From: Ruminococcus sp.
Lineage (GTDB): Bacteria > Bacillota > Clostridia > Oscillospirales > Ruminococcaceae
Assembly (NCBI GenBank): GCA_021199375.1
Contig: JAJQIB010000024.1
Coordinates: forward strand, 5,654 to 69,653
Direction: 5' to 3'
Length of the DNA: 64,000 bases
Shown here: positions 7,516-18,245 of the stretch, one piece after another
Numbering within the stretch: position 1 is the stretch's first letter
How the letters are laid out: every line of letters begins with the position of its first letter
Notes under the pieces: generated by a model
The model's input: only the letters and a program-made list of their open reading frames with translations
The model's database searches: none
What the model was told of the DNA's origin: nothing
Translations under genes and position numbers: made by a program

Positions 7516-9779
7516 AGCAAAACAAAATGCGCGAGGAAATGGCTGCTGAGTTTGTAAGCTGTCTGAAAGAGAACAAAATACCTTGGCAATGTGAATGGAA
7601 TGTAATAAAAAACATCAACGGGGTTACTAAATCCGAATACAAGGGAATTAATATGATTTGGCTTAACTATGCTGCTGAAAAAAATGGCTGGAAAGATCCT
7701 CGATGGGTTACTTTTAATCAGGCAAGGGAAAAGGGCTGGTCTGTGAAAAAAGGCTCACGTGGAACACATATTGAATTTTGGAGCGTATACGACATTGAGC
7801 AAAAGAAAACCATTTCGTTTAATGACAGAGACAAGATATTAAAAAACAATCCTAACGTACCTAAAGAACGCTTTAGTCTAATTTCTCGAAATTACACAGT
7901 CTTTAACGGAGATCAGATTGATGGTATTCCTCCGCTCGAAAGCCTTGAGAATTTTAAGCTGAAATCGAGTGATTTTATTTCTTTGAGAGATAATCTTTTG
8001 AAAAATATGAAGGTCGGCTTTTCTGAAGGCGGAAACGAGTCTTTTTACACGCCAAATCTTGATTCAATACAAATGCCTAAAATTGAAAGCTTTAAGGATG
8101 AATACGGCTACATAGCGACATTCCTTCATGAAGCAGGACACGCAACCGGACATCCTACCCGATTGAATCGTGATTTAAGCGGAACGTTTGGCAGCGAAAG
8201 CTATGCTAAGGAGGAACTAAGAGCAGAAATTTCATCAGCCTTTACAGCCGCTCAAACAGGTATAGCCCCGGCAAATCTTGACAATCATAAAGCCTACATA
8301 CAAAGCTGGGCAGATGTTATTGAAAACGATCCAAACGAGCTTTTCAGAGCAATTAAGGATGCTGAAAAAATATCGGATTATCTTCTTGAAAAGGGCGAAT
8401 TTGAAGCTCTGAAAAAGGAGCTTGCAGAAAATATTCAAGAGGCTGACACGAATGTTGCGGGTTTGCATAATTTGGAAAACAGCGAAAGCTATAAAGCCAC
8501 AATAACCGTAAGTGAAGACGAGCTGTTAAAGATAGCAAGCAAGATTGAGCAGAACAAGAAAGAGGAGAAGGCTTTTAAAGAGCAGCTTCACCGATTGATT
8601 GAGGGCGACAAAAAGCTTGCAAGTAGACCGTTGATAATTGGACAAACACCTAATTCCCTTGTGATATGCGGAGCTGATGAAAGCTACGATTTACAAATTC
8701 TCAAAAGTGTTGTAGACAAAGCTTTAAGACCAGAAATAAGAGATGAAAATGGGAAACTCATAGGAAAAACAGGTCACGGTTTGACAGAGAAACAGCTTAT
8801 AAATGCAATTGAAAATATAAAAAATCCCGTAATGATTTTACGGGGTTCTAAGGATGATTCACTTGTAGCTGTGACAGAAATTAAGGACAACAATAACAGA
8901 TATGTTTTTGTTACTATAGACTTAAACAAAAAAACTAGATATGGGGAAGTGAACAATATAACTTCGTCATATGGAAGAAATGATATAGGAGCATATTTTG
9001 AAAGAGAATTTTCTAAAGGTAATTTGTTGTCTGTAAATATAGAAAAAGCCGACAAAGTGCTTCATGCCATAGGGAAATGGTATCCCGAGGGGAACACACT
9101 TATCAGCTTCGATAATAGTATAGCATATTCCACAGCAAATGTCAAGGGTTTTTTGCAAAAAAATTTTCAGAAAAGCAAAAAATTAAAAGGTGACATGAAA
9201 ATACCTTCTCAGAATCAAGTAAAATCAATGACAGCAGACGATAAGCTATTTGATGAAATCATGTCAAAATATGATGCTTACTATTCGTTTTTTGTTGAGC
9301 ATAAAGATTTCGAGTCATCAAAAAGCTATCACGATGCACAGGACGCTTGCAGTGCTTTTATTAAAGACAGAGAGCTTTCTGATTCAATTATGAAAAAATA
9401 TTTTGAGCGTACCGGAGATTTTCTATCATCTGACAGAGAATATGCATCCTTTGCATTTGCACTAGCTGATGCTGGCGTGATCGATAATTTTAGCAATTTT
9501 AGCATTTCTTCTAGCACTCCTTCCGTGGCTTTGCCTGAATTTCACAAAAATGAATCAGGCTATTATCAAGCTAAGGCTGTATATAACGGCAAGAGTGAAT
9601 GGAAAAATGTTCTTAATGACAAAGACAAATGGTATGTCAGACTTGATGACGGTAAAAGGTATTTTTTTAATGAAAGACAAGCGGAAAAGTTTAAGGAGTT
9701 TTCTATTAGCTCCTTAAAAAAAGAATCTAAAGCAAAGGCAGTGGCTGTTCCAGTTGTGGGTAAAAAGCTGAAAATATGA
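7512..9779 (+). CDS. Large polyvalent protein: ArdC-like N-domain, zincin metallopeptidase (HEAGH), MuF-C-like region
   Basis: MREEMAAEFVSCLKENKIPWQCEWN; FLHEAGHATGHPTRLNR; TGHGLTEKQLINAIENIKNPVMILRGSKDDSLVAV. Confidence 0.75.
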   Translation: MKQNKMREEMAAEFVSCLKENKIPWQCEWNVIKNINGVTKSEYKGINMIWLNYAAEKNGWKDPRWVTFNQAREKGWSVKKGSRGTHIEFWSVYDIEQKKTISFNDRDKILKNNPNVPKERFSLISRNYTVFNGDQIDGIPPLESLENFKLKSSDFISLRDNLLKNMKVGFSEGGNESFYTPNLDSIQMPKIESFKDEYGYIATFLHEAGHATGHPTRLNRDLSGTFGSESYAKEELRAEISSAFTAAQTGIAPANLDNHKAYIQSWADVIENDPNELFRAIKDAEKISDYLLEKGEFEALKKELAENIQEADTNVAGLHNLENSESYKATITVSEDELLKIASKIEQNKKEEKAFKEQLHRLIEGDKKLASRPLIIGQTPNSLVICGADESYDLQILKSVVDKALRPEIRDENGKLIGKTGHGLTEKQLINAIENIKNPVMILRGSKDDSLVAVTEIKDNNNRYVFVTIDLNKKTRYGEVNNITSSYGRNDIGAYFEREFSKGNLLSVNIEKADKVLHAIGKWYPEGNTLISFDNSIAYSTANVKGFLQKNFQKSKKLKGDMKIPSQNQVKSMTADDKLFDEIMSKYDAYYSFFVEHKDFESSKSYHDAQDACSAFIKDRELSDSIMKKYFERTGDFLSSDREYASFAFALADAGVIDNFSNFSISSSTPSVALPEFHKNESGYYQAKAVYNGKSEWKNVLNDKDKWYVRLDDGKRYFFNERQAEKFKEFSISSLKKESKAKAVAVPVVGKKLKI

Positions 9780-9788
9780 GGAATAGTT

Positions 9789-11432
9789 ATGAGCAAATAT
9801 GTTATAGACGGTGATGAACCGCTTGATTTTGAAAGCTATGATGAAGCAATTACAAGAGCTGAGCAAACAAGTGTTGATGCTGTGAGAAAAAGCGACGACT
9901 TTGTTATGTATTCGCCTAACGATGATAAAGAGCTAATAACTTATGAAAAATATACGTACGAAGATTGGAAAACGGCTGTAAAAGGTCATCACAGTGCAAG
10001 GGACAGCCCTTCAGTGTACTTTGATATTGACGGTACTTTGGGCTATTGGTACAAGGATGGTCGGGGCTTGCCGCTTGAGGAAATACTCAATCCGAAAAAT
10101 CACTACTTTCGAGATATAGAGCCTCATCCGATGATGATTGAGCTTGCAAAAGCTTTACATAACAGTGGGACAGATGTTTGTATCATAAGTGCCGCCGACA
10201 GAGATACCTTTAGGGACAAATGGGAGTGGATAAACAAACATTTACCGTTTATTCCAAAGGAAAACATATGCTTTGCTCCGCTCGGTGTAGATAAATCAAA
10301 ATTTGTCAAAGGTAATGCCGCACATTCAATTTTGATTGACGATTACAACGTAAATCTTGATAAGTGGTGCGGCAAAGCAATCAAGGCTATTAATTTTGTC
10401 AATTCTCATCAGCTTAAATACCAAGAAATTGACTTTACAAAATCCGAACAGCTGCTTAGAGATAATCCGACATGGACTACAAAGGATTTTAAAAAAGAAA
10501 TCATAGCTGCAAGGGATTTTGTGCTTGAAGAGATTAAGGTGCAGCAAAATGCTATTAGGTTTGCTAAAGAGGTTGATGATGCTTTAGCAGGAAAAATGAA
10601 TCAATTTAATAATTTGAAAGTTTGTGAAACACCGCAAATCTTATTGAACGTAGGGTGTAGACAATTGCCGATGCTTTACACTCAACATCACTTAAAAGAT
10701 GCTTTGCATATGAAATCTGCATCAAATTCTCATTGGCACGGATTGACAACTGAACAGATGAAAAAGATACCTGAATTGTTGCAAGATCCCACCATGATTT
10801 TTGATACCTTATCAACCAAAAACTCAAATAGCATTGGAATAATATTGAATGCTATGGACAACGACAATGCACCTTTGTTGGTGTCAATTATGCCTAATGG
10901 TAATGGAATATACGAATTAGAAGCAGTTGAAAGTAATTTTATTACCAGCATATATGGGAAAGATAGTTCTTTTAGTCGCTTCGTTGAAAGAATTATTGAA
11001 AGTGACAAAATGCTTTTTTTTAATAAAGAAAAAAGCCAAGAATTATTTTCGTCTCTGCAGCTCCAATTGCCGCAGGCGTTAAACAATCTTGACTCTAATA
11101 TTATTATACACCAAAGTCGCAATATTGTCAAGGGTTTTCCACAAAAAATTTCAGAAATTTCAGTAGGCTTACCCGAATTTCGCAAGGAGAACGGCAAGTG
11201 GCAAGCTAAGGCTGTGTATAACGGCAAAAAGGAATGGACAAGCATTATAAATAGTGATGATAAGCTGTGTATCAGACTTGATGACGGCAAAAGGTATTTT
11301 TTTAATGAAAAACAAGCTAAAAAGTTTAAGGAGTTTTTTCTTTCTGAAAGCAAGAAAGCTAATAAGGACGTGGACGCTCAAAGGCTTTTAGGAGAAAGCT
11401 TTAGCTTTTTTAAAGGGCTTGGAAAAAAGTAA
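9789..11432 (+). CDS. Polyvalent-type protein: HAD-fold (5'-nucleotidase/NT5C-like) domain plus MuF-C-like region and shared C-terminal module
   Basis: SVYFDIDGTLGYWYKDG...CIISAADRDTF...HSILIDDYNVNLDKW; HGLTTEQMKKIPELLQDPTMIFDTLSTKNSNSIGIILN. Confidence 0.65.
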   Translation: MSKYVIDGDEPLDFESYDEAITRAEQTSVDAVRKSDDFVMYSPNDDKELITYEKYTYEDWKTAVKGHHSARDSPSVYFDIDGTLGYWYKDGRGLPLEEILNPKNHYFRDIEPHPMMIELAKALHNSGTDVCIISAADRDTFRDKWEWINKHLPFIPKENICFAPLGVDKSKFVKGNAAHSILIDDYNVNLDKWCGKAIKAINFVNSHQLKYQEIDFTKSEQLLRDNPTWTTKDFKKEIIAARDFVLEEIKVQQNAIRFAKEVDDALAGKMNQFNNLKVCETPQILLNVGCRQLPMLYTQHHLKDALHMKSASNSHWHGLTTEQMKKIPELLQDPTMIFDTLSTKNSNSIGIILNAMDNDNAPLLVSIMPNGNGIYELEAVESNFITSIYGKDSSFSRFVERIIESDKMLFFNKEKSQELFSSLQLQLPQALNNLDSNIIIHQSRNIVKGFPQKISEISVGLPEFRKENGKWQAKAVYNGKKEWTSIINSDDKLCIRLDDGKRYFFNEKQAKKFKEFFLSESKKANKDVDAQRLLGESFSFFKGLGKK

Positions 11433-11445
11433 TAGGAGGAAAAAT

Positions 11446-12525
11446 ATGTTTGAAAAGAATTATTCATCGGGCAAAAGCTTTACAATGTACTCAAACGAGG
11501 AAATCGCTAGGGCGAGAGATGTTGACATGACTGAATTTATTCCTCGATACAGTGATGAAGAATGTTTTGTGAGAACAGGCGGCACATATAAGGGAAAGGT
11601 GCATGACAGCCTTTGGATTGAATCAGACAACAGGAGCTGGCACTGGAGCTCAAAGGATCTTTACGGTATCGGAGCAATTGATTGGCTTGTTAAGGTAAAC
11701 GGCTACAGCTTTAAGGAAGCTTGCAGCTTGCTAATCGACAAAAGTCCGTCATATTACTCGAGAGACGCACCTAAACAGACTCAAACTCAGTTGCCTCATC
11801 CTGATCAGCCTGAAAGAGTGTTCGTCCCACCCAAAAAAACAAGCGGACAATGTAGAGAATTGTTTGCGTATTTGGGTAAGACAAGAGGTTTGCCAAACGA
11901 TATTATCGACTATTGTTTGAGAGATAAACTCATATATCAAGACGAAAAAAGACGAGTTGTCTTTTGTGGATATGACAAAAATGGTGACATGAAATTTGCC
12001 GAGGCAAAGATCACGAATACATACAAGAAGTATTATCCACAAAACATTTCAGGTTCTAAAAAAGAATATAGCTTTTTTATACCTGCTAACAGGACAGCAT
12101 ATGGTTATGATCCAACGCAAATATATGTGTTTGAAGCACCGATTGATTTGCTAAGTCATGCTGCTCTTATGCAGGAAGCAATGAAAAGACAGTGTGCATT
12201 AACAGGAGATATGAATCTTTTCAGAGCCGATTGCTGGCTTGCACACAATAGGCTTTCTCTTTCCGGACTTAGCGAGGCTGCACTGTTTAGACGACTTGAG
12301 GAAAATCCGAATATAAGCAAGATTGCATTGTGCCTTGATAATGACGAAAAAGGTCAGGAAGGTGCAAAAAGAATACAAAATCATTTGAAGGAAAAATATG
12401 GAGATAAATACCATGTGAAGGTCGTTATTCCGCCCAAAGGCAAGGACTGGAACGATACGCTTAAGGCGACAAATAACACAAATGTGGTAAAAGCATCCGT
12501 AAAGCCTACAATGAAAAAATTTTAA
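11446..12525 (+). CDS. CHC2/DUF3991-TOPRIM primase-like protein
   Basis: LWIESDNRSWHWSSKDLYGIGAIDWLVKVNGYSFKEAC; IALCLDNDEKGQEGAKRIQNHL TOPRIM motif. Confidence 0.75.
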   Translation: MFEKNYSSGKSFTMYSNEEIARARDVDMTEFIPRYSDEECFVRTGGTYKGKVHDSLWIESDNRSWHWSSKDLYGIGAIDWLVKVNGYSFKEACSLLIDKSPSYYSRDAPKQTQTQLPHPDQPERVFVPPKKTSGQCRELFAYLGKTRGLPNDIIDYCLRDKLIYQDEKRRVVFCGYDKNGDMKFAEAKITNTYKKYYPQNISGSKKEYSFFIPANRTAYGYDPTQIYVFEAPIDLLSHAALMQEAMKRQCALTGDMNLFRADCWLAHNRLSLSGLSEAALFRRLEENPNISKIALCLDNDEKGQEGAKRIQNHLKEKYGDKYHVKVVIPPKGKDWNDTLKATNNTNVVKASVKPTMKKF

Positions 12526-12539
12526 TCGGAGGGATTTTT

Positions 12540-12917
12540 TTGAAAAAAGTAAAAAAGAAGGCTCGCAGAGCATATTTAGCAGTGAGAAATCACGTTGATA
12601 AGCTTGCAGCAAAAGCTCTAGGAGCAATAACTGTTAGTATGGGAACAAGTATTGCAGCAAGTGCAAGCAGCTCTAATAGCAATACCACTACCGCATGGGA
12701 TTCAATTGTAACTTGGATCAATAATAATGCGTCAAACTTAAAAACCGTAGCATATGCTCTTATTGGTCTGTGCCTTGTAGCAGCGGCAATATGCATGGCT
12801 ATAGGCGGAACACAGGGCATGGGCAAGGTGAAAAACTGGCTTATTGGATTATGCGTAGCAGTACTAATACTCGTATTTGGCGCATCGCTTCTTAGCAGCC
12901 TTTACACAACCTCGTAA
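12540..12917 (+). CDS. VirB2/TrbC-like pilin (TTG start)
   Basis: Two TM helices; position upstream of VirB6/B3/B4-like genes; RBS GGAGGG. Confidence 0.55.
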   Translation: MKKVKKKARRAYLAVRNHVDKLAAKALGAITVSMGTSIAASASSSNSNTTTAWDSIVTWINNNASNLKTVAYALIGLCLVAAAICMAIGGTQGMGKVKNWLIGLCVAVLILVFGASLLSSLYTTS

Positions 12918-12923
12918 AAAAAT

Positions 12924-12946
12924 GAACGCACAAATCATGTGCGTTC
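12924..12946 (+). terminator. Hairpin between pilin-like and VirB6-like genes (attenuator candidate)
   Basis: GAACGCACA-AATCA-TGTGCGTTC. Confidence 0.45.
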
Positions 12947-13007
12947 GCAAGAGCAAATCCTCATTTGCCTTTGCAAGCGTACATGATTAAAAAGGAAAGG
13001 AATTTTT

Positions 13008-15341
13008 ATGAAAATATCTAAGGTAAAAGCTTTTGGTTTTTGGATTTTTTGCTTTTTGACAGCTCTTAGTCTGATGTTCGGCAGCATTGCCGCTTGTGCT
13101 GCTGATGCTTCAGGATATGATGGCTGTCCTAAAAATGTACTTGAAATGATTTCCAAAGCGACATGGTGGAAAAACATATTTAGAACAATGGGCTTCAGCA
13201 TACTAAAATTCATTGCAACCGTAGTAGACTATTTTCAAGAGGCAGTAGATGCCGTTTTGGATTTGAATTTGTATAGCTATGTTTCAAGCTCATATAAATT
13301 TAGTGGCACACAAACTCTTGTAATAGCAATTGCCGGTCTTGCACTAATTATCGGTGCTTGTGCAATGGTCTTGTTTCACGAAAAAATCAAAGCATCAGAT
13401 TTTTTGATCAATGTACTTGTATCTATGATGCTGCTAGTCGCATTTCCTACCTTTATGTCAGCTTGTAAGCAGCTGCAAAGTAAGGGAGTTGATGCAGTAC
13501 AAGAAGTATCTGAAACCGACAATAGCAGTGTTATCGTAAATGAGGATGGTACTGTTTCATATGCTTCTCTTGGAAGCAATATCTTAGGAAATGTAATTTA
13601 TCCAGTCAGAGAGAGTGTAAACGATAAAGAAAAAACCTCGTACAATGATTATTACGGAAATGGTTCAGGTGTGGAAGATATAAGCATAAACAAAATTCTG
13701 ACTCACGATGGCACTTGGCGATCTTATTACATAGAAGACATTTCAACGAATTTGCCAACTCAGAAAAAGTTTGATGAGCTTACAACTGAGAATATGATGG
13801 AGCTTTTAGGACTTGGCGATATATACGATTTTTACGAGCGTATGCTAGAGCAAGCTGCATCCGATTTTGACAACAATAAATTTATCATTTACGGACACTC
13901 AGTTGGAAATGGGTATACATACAATGTGTATTCTACATTAAGCACAGGTGAAACGCAGAGCAAATTTAACGTATTTACTGATGATGATTTGTATGTTTAC
14001 GAGAAAGACGAAAATGGAAATGAGGTTAAAACCGAAAGAATATGGACGGTAAATTACGGTTTTGGAGTAGGAACAACCGTTGCACTTGCCAATTGCTATT
14101 ATGGAAACACGCTTGCTTATCCTGTTGGTACTAGTGTCGGCAGCTTTGAAACATATATAAAGGATCAGATAGCTAATTGTGACGCAGTACGTGAAGCAGG
14201 AGTGCAATCCTCCTATGTGGGTTCAAACTCAAGAACAATAGAGGAAGCTTTAGACCTCATCAAGGACACGGTGATTTATGATCTGAACGTTGAAGAAAAT
14301 ACAGAAATTGCAAAAGAGATTGAGGGTGAAACAGAATATATAGCAGCAGCCCTTTTGACACAAAGTGGATATGATAACCTATCAGATTCTGAAAAATTGT
14401 GGCAAAATATAAGCGTAGGGTACGGAGAGGAAGATCTCTATTGGTGGCACATGGACTTTTTAGAAGGACTCACATTGCTTTTAGCAGTTTGCATTTGTCT
14501 TTTGGCAGCTGGATTTAAGATAGTTACCACACTTTTTGAAATCATGTTCAATCAGGTAATAACACCATTTATCATAGCAACAGACCTTAATGGTGCAGGA
14601 AGAAGCAAAAAGGCAATACAAAATATGCTGTTGTCAACAGTCGTTTTGATGATTATCGTAATGCTGCTTGATCTGTATATATCAGTAGTTTTGGGAGTGA
14701 TGGACAGCAAATACGGTGACAACATTGCGGTTATGCTGCTTGTAATAGTTGGAGGAGCTAAATTTGTAATTGATGGTCCGGATTTGCTGACAAAGATTTT
14801 CGGAATAGATGCCGGAGCAAAGTCAGGTATGGGTATGATTATGGGAGCAACGCAAAGTGCATCCATGGTTTCAATGAATGCTGGTCAGGCTGTCGGTGCT
14901 GCTGGAAAAGCTGCTTCAGGTGCTGTAAGTACAGTCGCAGGTGCAGGAAAAAGAGTTGGCGGCTCTATAGCCGGTACTGCAAAAGGTGTTGTTGGAGGAG
15001 TTGCAGGCGGAATAAAAGGTGGCGACACATTGCCTGGAAAGGTCAAAGGTGCAATCGAAGGAGGAGCAGTTGGCGGAGTCACAGGAGCAGTAGGCGGAGC
15101 ATTTGGACATACTGATGCCGGCAAAAACATAGGAGGAGCAGTCGGGGAAAAGGGAGTAGTTGGAGCTTCAAAGGATGCACTTAATAATAAATTTGGCAGA
15201 TCGGATTCACTTCAAGGAAATGATTCTTCAGCAGGTGCAGCTGCTTCCGAGGGCAATTCAAAGTCAGAGGGCTCTTCGTCCTCCGGTGAAGGCAAGGGCT
15301 TTGATGGAGCATCATCTTCCGGAGGAGCTTCATCAGAATAA
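13008..15341 (+). CDS. VirB6/TrbL-like conjugal transfer membrane protein with Gly/Ala-rich C-terminus
   Basis: Signal, multiple TM helices, Gly/Ala-rich tail. Confidence 0.65.
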   Translation: MKISKVKAFGFWIFCFLTALSLMFGSIAACAADASGYDGCPKNVLEMISKATWWKNIFRTMGFSILKFIATVVDYFQEAVDAVLDLNLYSYVSSSYKFSGTQTLVIAIAGLALIIGACAMVLFHEKIKASDFLINVLVSMMLLVAFPTFMSACKQLQSKGVDAVQEVSETDNSSVIVNEDGTVSYASLGSNILGNVIYPVRESVNDKEKTSYNDYYGNGSGVEDISINKILTHDGTWRSYYIEDISTNLPTQKKFDELTTENMMELLGLGDIYDFYERMLEQAASDFDNNKFIIYGHSVGNGYTYNVYSTLSTGETQSKFNVFTDDDLYVYEKDENGNEVKTERIWTVNYGFGVGTTVALANCYYGNTLAYPVGTSVGSFETYIKDQIANCDAVREAGVQSSYVGSNSRTIEEALDLIKDTVIYDLNVEENTEIAKEIEGETEYIAAALLTQSGYDNLSDSEKLWQNISVGYGEEDLYWWHMDFLEGLTLLLAVCICLLAAGFKIVTTLFEIMFNQVITPFIIATDLNGAGRSKKAIQNMLLSTVVLMIIVMLLDLYISVVLGVMDSKYGDNIAVMLLVIVGGAKFVIDGPDLLTKIFGIDAGAKSGMGMIMGATQSASMVSMNAGQAVGAAGKAASGAVSTVAGAGKRVGGSIAGTAKGVVGGVAGGIKGGDTLPGKVKGAIEGGAVGGVTGAVGGAFGHTDAGKNIGGAVGEKGVVGASKDALNNKFGRSDSLQGNDSSAGAAASEGNSKSEGSSSSGEGKGFDGASSSGGASSE

Positions 15342-15361
15342 TAAAGAAGGGAAAAATAATC

Positions 15362-15679
15362 ATGGGACTTGTACCAAAGAAAACAAAGGCTGAATTTCGC
15401 ATTTGGCGAAGCATAACGCTTACAAGAGTAGTAGGCGGTATACTTACTCTTGCTATATCATCTCAAATATCAGATATGCTTGTATATTCAAAGCTTAATA
15501 TGGTATTTATCATTTTTTGCTGTATAATATACATAATCCTATCAGGTTCATCGCCCTCAGATCCCACAAAGAAGTTTGCGGCGGCATACCTTGATTGGAT
15601 TAGATTTTTGTTTAGCCGCAAGAAAATCTATAGAGAGGACAAAAAAGATGCTAAAGAAAACAAGAAAATCAAGCACTGA
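15362..15679 (+). CDS. VirB3/PrgI-like small membrane protein
   Basis: Two TM segments, immediately upstream of VirB4-like ATPase. Confidence 0.55.
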   Translation: MGLVPKKTKAEFRIWRSITLTRVVGGILTLAISSQISDMLVYSKLNMVFIIFCCIIYIILSGSSPSDPTKKFAAAYLDWIRFLFSRKKIYREDKKDAKENKKIKH

Positions 15680-18245
15680 ATCAAAAATGTCGTTTGACAG
15701 AATATCAAACGGATTGATTTACATGAAGCAAAAAAGCAAGTCCATTCTTGCGGGTGTACTTGCAATTACAGGCTGTGACATTGATAACATGGATGAGTAT
15801 GAGCGTGATAACGCCTATTCAGAATTTGCTCATGCAACAATGTCACTGCGCTGTAATCACAAATACATATTCACATCAAAAACACCATATCTGAACGTGC
15901 AAAAATCGTATTTGAGATATAAAGCTCAAAAGAGCAATAGCAGCTACTGCAAAGCTTTGCTAAACGAACAGATTAATATATTTGAAAGCTTTGAGCAAAG
16001 CCATTATGACCGCACCGCTTATCTTTTGATTTATGGTAAAAATGAAAAAGAAATAAGGGATGCTGCAAACAGATATATGAACCGCATGAATTATGTAAAT
16101 GCGCAGTGGTGTGGTGATGAAGAGATAGCGGTCATGATAAACAAGCTGCTATGTCTGGGAGCAGATACGGGAGAGATGATGACAAAAACGTCATTAAACG
16201 ACAAGCTGCTTCCCGAAAATGTTACAATACACTCTAATTTTTATTGCGCCAAGGACAAGCTTGCACAAACAGTAGTCGTTTACAGTTATCCTGCTCAGCT
16301 TAGAGATTTAGAGATAATGTCGCTTGTTTCCGGCTTTGACGATACAGCTATGCTTGACATAGGAGAATGCGACAAGCAACAGGTTTTAAATGAAATTCAA
16401 ATCTCTTTGCGTGAGCTTGAATCAAGAATAAGCATTGTTCAGGATGCGGCAGAAAAGCAGGATACGCAAACGGAATTTGAAAAGCTTTCTGTAATATATG
16501 ACAGCTTGAAAAACGGAGCAGAACAGCTTTACTATGTTACCCTTCGTTTTTTGCTTTACGATGATAATTTGAAGAGATTGCAGGAGCGTTCGTTAGATGT
16601 TGTAAAGGAGCTTGAGCAACGAGGTCTTTTAGCATATGTACCTACAAACACCATGCTAAAGGAGTTTTCTTCTCTTGTTTTTGAGTCAAATACAATAGAA
16701 AATCCATTCCCCGTTTATGACACTCTTAGCCGCCAATATCCCTTTTACTATCAGTCACATATAGACGACACGGGATTGTTTTTCGGGTATACCGAAACCG
16801 GAGGACTCACAATACTTGATACATTTACACGTAATCAGGATCGTAATTCCTATGATTTACTTGCAGTAGGAGTAAAGGGTGGCGGAAAATCTGTAACGCT
16901 AAAAAGCATGGTTGAACAGCAGCTGATGATTGGAAACAAGGTAATGGTGCTTGATATTGAGTCAGAGTATTCAGAAATGGCAAGGGTATTTGACGGACAG
17001 GTCATAAAGATGAATCAAAATTCAAGGATAAACCCATTGCAAATTACTAAATCGGTAGAAGCATCAGTTGAGGACGATATATCTAAGTCAGATGAATTTA
17101 GTGCAAACTATGCCTCAGAAATGTCAAGAATACGCACATTTATGTCAATGTATATACAGGACATAGATATGTTTACTCTTGAAGCATTCATGGAGATTGT
17201 AAGCGAGTGTCTTAACGAACGAGAGATATATCCAACAACAGATATATCAAAGATACCAAATGACCGCTTTCCTACCTTTTCAGACGTACTAAAAAAGCTC
17301 AAAAATAAGCTCAAAAACACAGAAAGGCTAACAGAAAAACTAACATCAGCCTACAGCGTTTTAGAGGTTTATCTTAAACCATTGACAGGTGACGGAGCGT
17401 ACGCTAGTATGTTTGATGGTGCGACAAATGTTGATGTAAAGGAAAATTCTCTTGTAGTTTTTGATGTAAAAAACCTAAGCGAGATGTCAGAAAACGTGTA
17501 TAACGCACAGCTTTTCAATATTCTCACTATGATGTGGGCGCAAATATGTAAAAATACTCTTGCAAATCAGAAGCTAACTAATCCATGGGATAAGCACTCT
17601 GTTGTCTGTTTAATTGATGAGGCTCACAGGTTTATCTCGGTAAAATATCCTCAAGTGACGGAATTTATCGAAAAGCTGGTGCGTCGAACAAGAAAATATA
17701 TAGCGGCTTTGTGGTTTGCAACGCAGTCAATTTTGGACTTCTTTCCTAGCGGTGATACACAAGCAGCTGAGAAAATCAAAGTTATCTTTTCGCTTGTACA
17801 ATACAAGGTAATACTCAAACAGTCGCCAGATTCTTTAGTGGCACTGCACAAAATTCTGCCGCAGTTTACTGAAAGCGAGCTTGCTCAGTCCGTTTCATTT
17901 TACCCAGGACAAATGCTTTTGTCGCTCGGATCTGGCAGACTCAAGCTTCATTGCAGCCGTATTGTTACTGATCGACAGATGCTCTACATGGGTAACGCTC
18001 AAGACAGAAGTGAGATTATCCACAACTGCTTTTCGCATTATTACAACGAGTACAGTAATGCTGAGTATGGCGCAATGCTTAAGACTAATGAGGATATATC
18101 GTATTTTAAGAACTGCTTTTTGGAGGAAACATACACATACCTACAGCTTGAGAAAGGCAGCAGCGAGGTGCTTGATGAGATTGTTGTTATGCTTGTAGAT
18201 AGCCTAACAAACGAGCTTTTAAATGGGAGGGTAAGACAGAAATGA
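15648..18245 (+). CDS. virB4: VirB4/TrbE-like conjugal transfer ATPase
   Basis: Walker A GVKGGGKSVTL; Walker B VVCLIDEAHRF; overlaps preceding ORF. Confidence 0.9.
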   Translation: MLKKTRKSSTESKMSFDRISNGLIYMKQKSKSILAGVLAITGCDIDNMDEYERDNAYSEFAHATMSLRCNHKYIFTSKTPYLNVQKSYLRYKAQKSNSSYCKALLNEQINIFESFEQSHYDRTAYLLIYGKNEKEIRDAANRYMNRMNYVNAQWCGDEEIAVMINKLLCLGADTGEMMTKTSLNDKLLPENVTIHSNFYCAKDKLAQTVVVYSYPAQLRDLEIMSLVSGFDDTAMLDIGECDKQQVLNEIQISLRELESRISIVQDAAEKQDTQTEFEKLSVIYDSLKNGAEQLYYVTLRFLLYDDNLKRLQERSLDVVKELEQRGLLAYVPTNTMLKEFSSLVFESNTIENPFPVYDTLSRQYPFYYQSHIDDTGLFFGYTETGGLTILDTFTRNQDRNSYDLLAVGVKGGGKSVTLKSMVEQQLMIGNKVMVLDIESEYSEMARVFDGQVIKMNQNSRINPLQITKSVEASVEDDISKSDEFSANYASEMSRIRTFMSMYIQDIDMFTLEAFMEIVSECLNEREIYPTTDISKIPNDRFPTFSDVLKKLKNKLKNTERLTEKLTSAYSVLEVYLKPLTGDGAYASMFDGATNVDVKENSLVVFDVKNLSEMSENVYNAQLFNILTMMWAQICKNTLANQKLTNPWDKHSVVCLIDEAHRFISVKYPQVTEFIEKLVRRTRKYIAALWFATQSILDFFPSGDTQAAEKIKVIFSLVQYKVILKQSPDSLVALHKILPQFTESELAQSVSFYPGQMLLSLGSGRLKLHCSRIVTDRQMLYMGNAQDRSEIIHNCFSHYYNEYSNAEYGAMLKTNEDISYFKNCFLEETYTYLQLEKGSSEVLDEIVVMLVDSLTNELLNGRVRQK

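Noticed and set aside
14885-15130. Pro/Ala-rich minus-strand ORF
   Set aside because: Reverse complement of the Gly/Ala-rich tail of the VirB6-like protein
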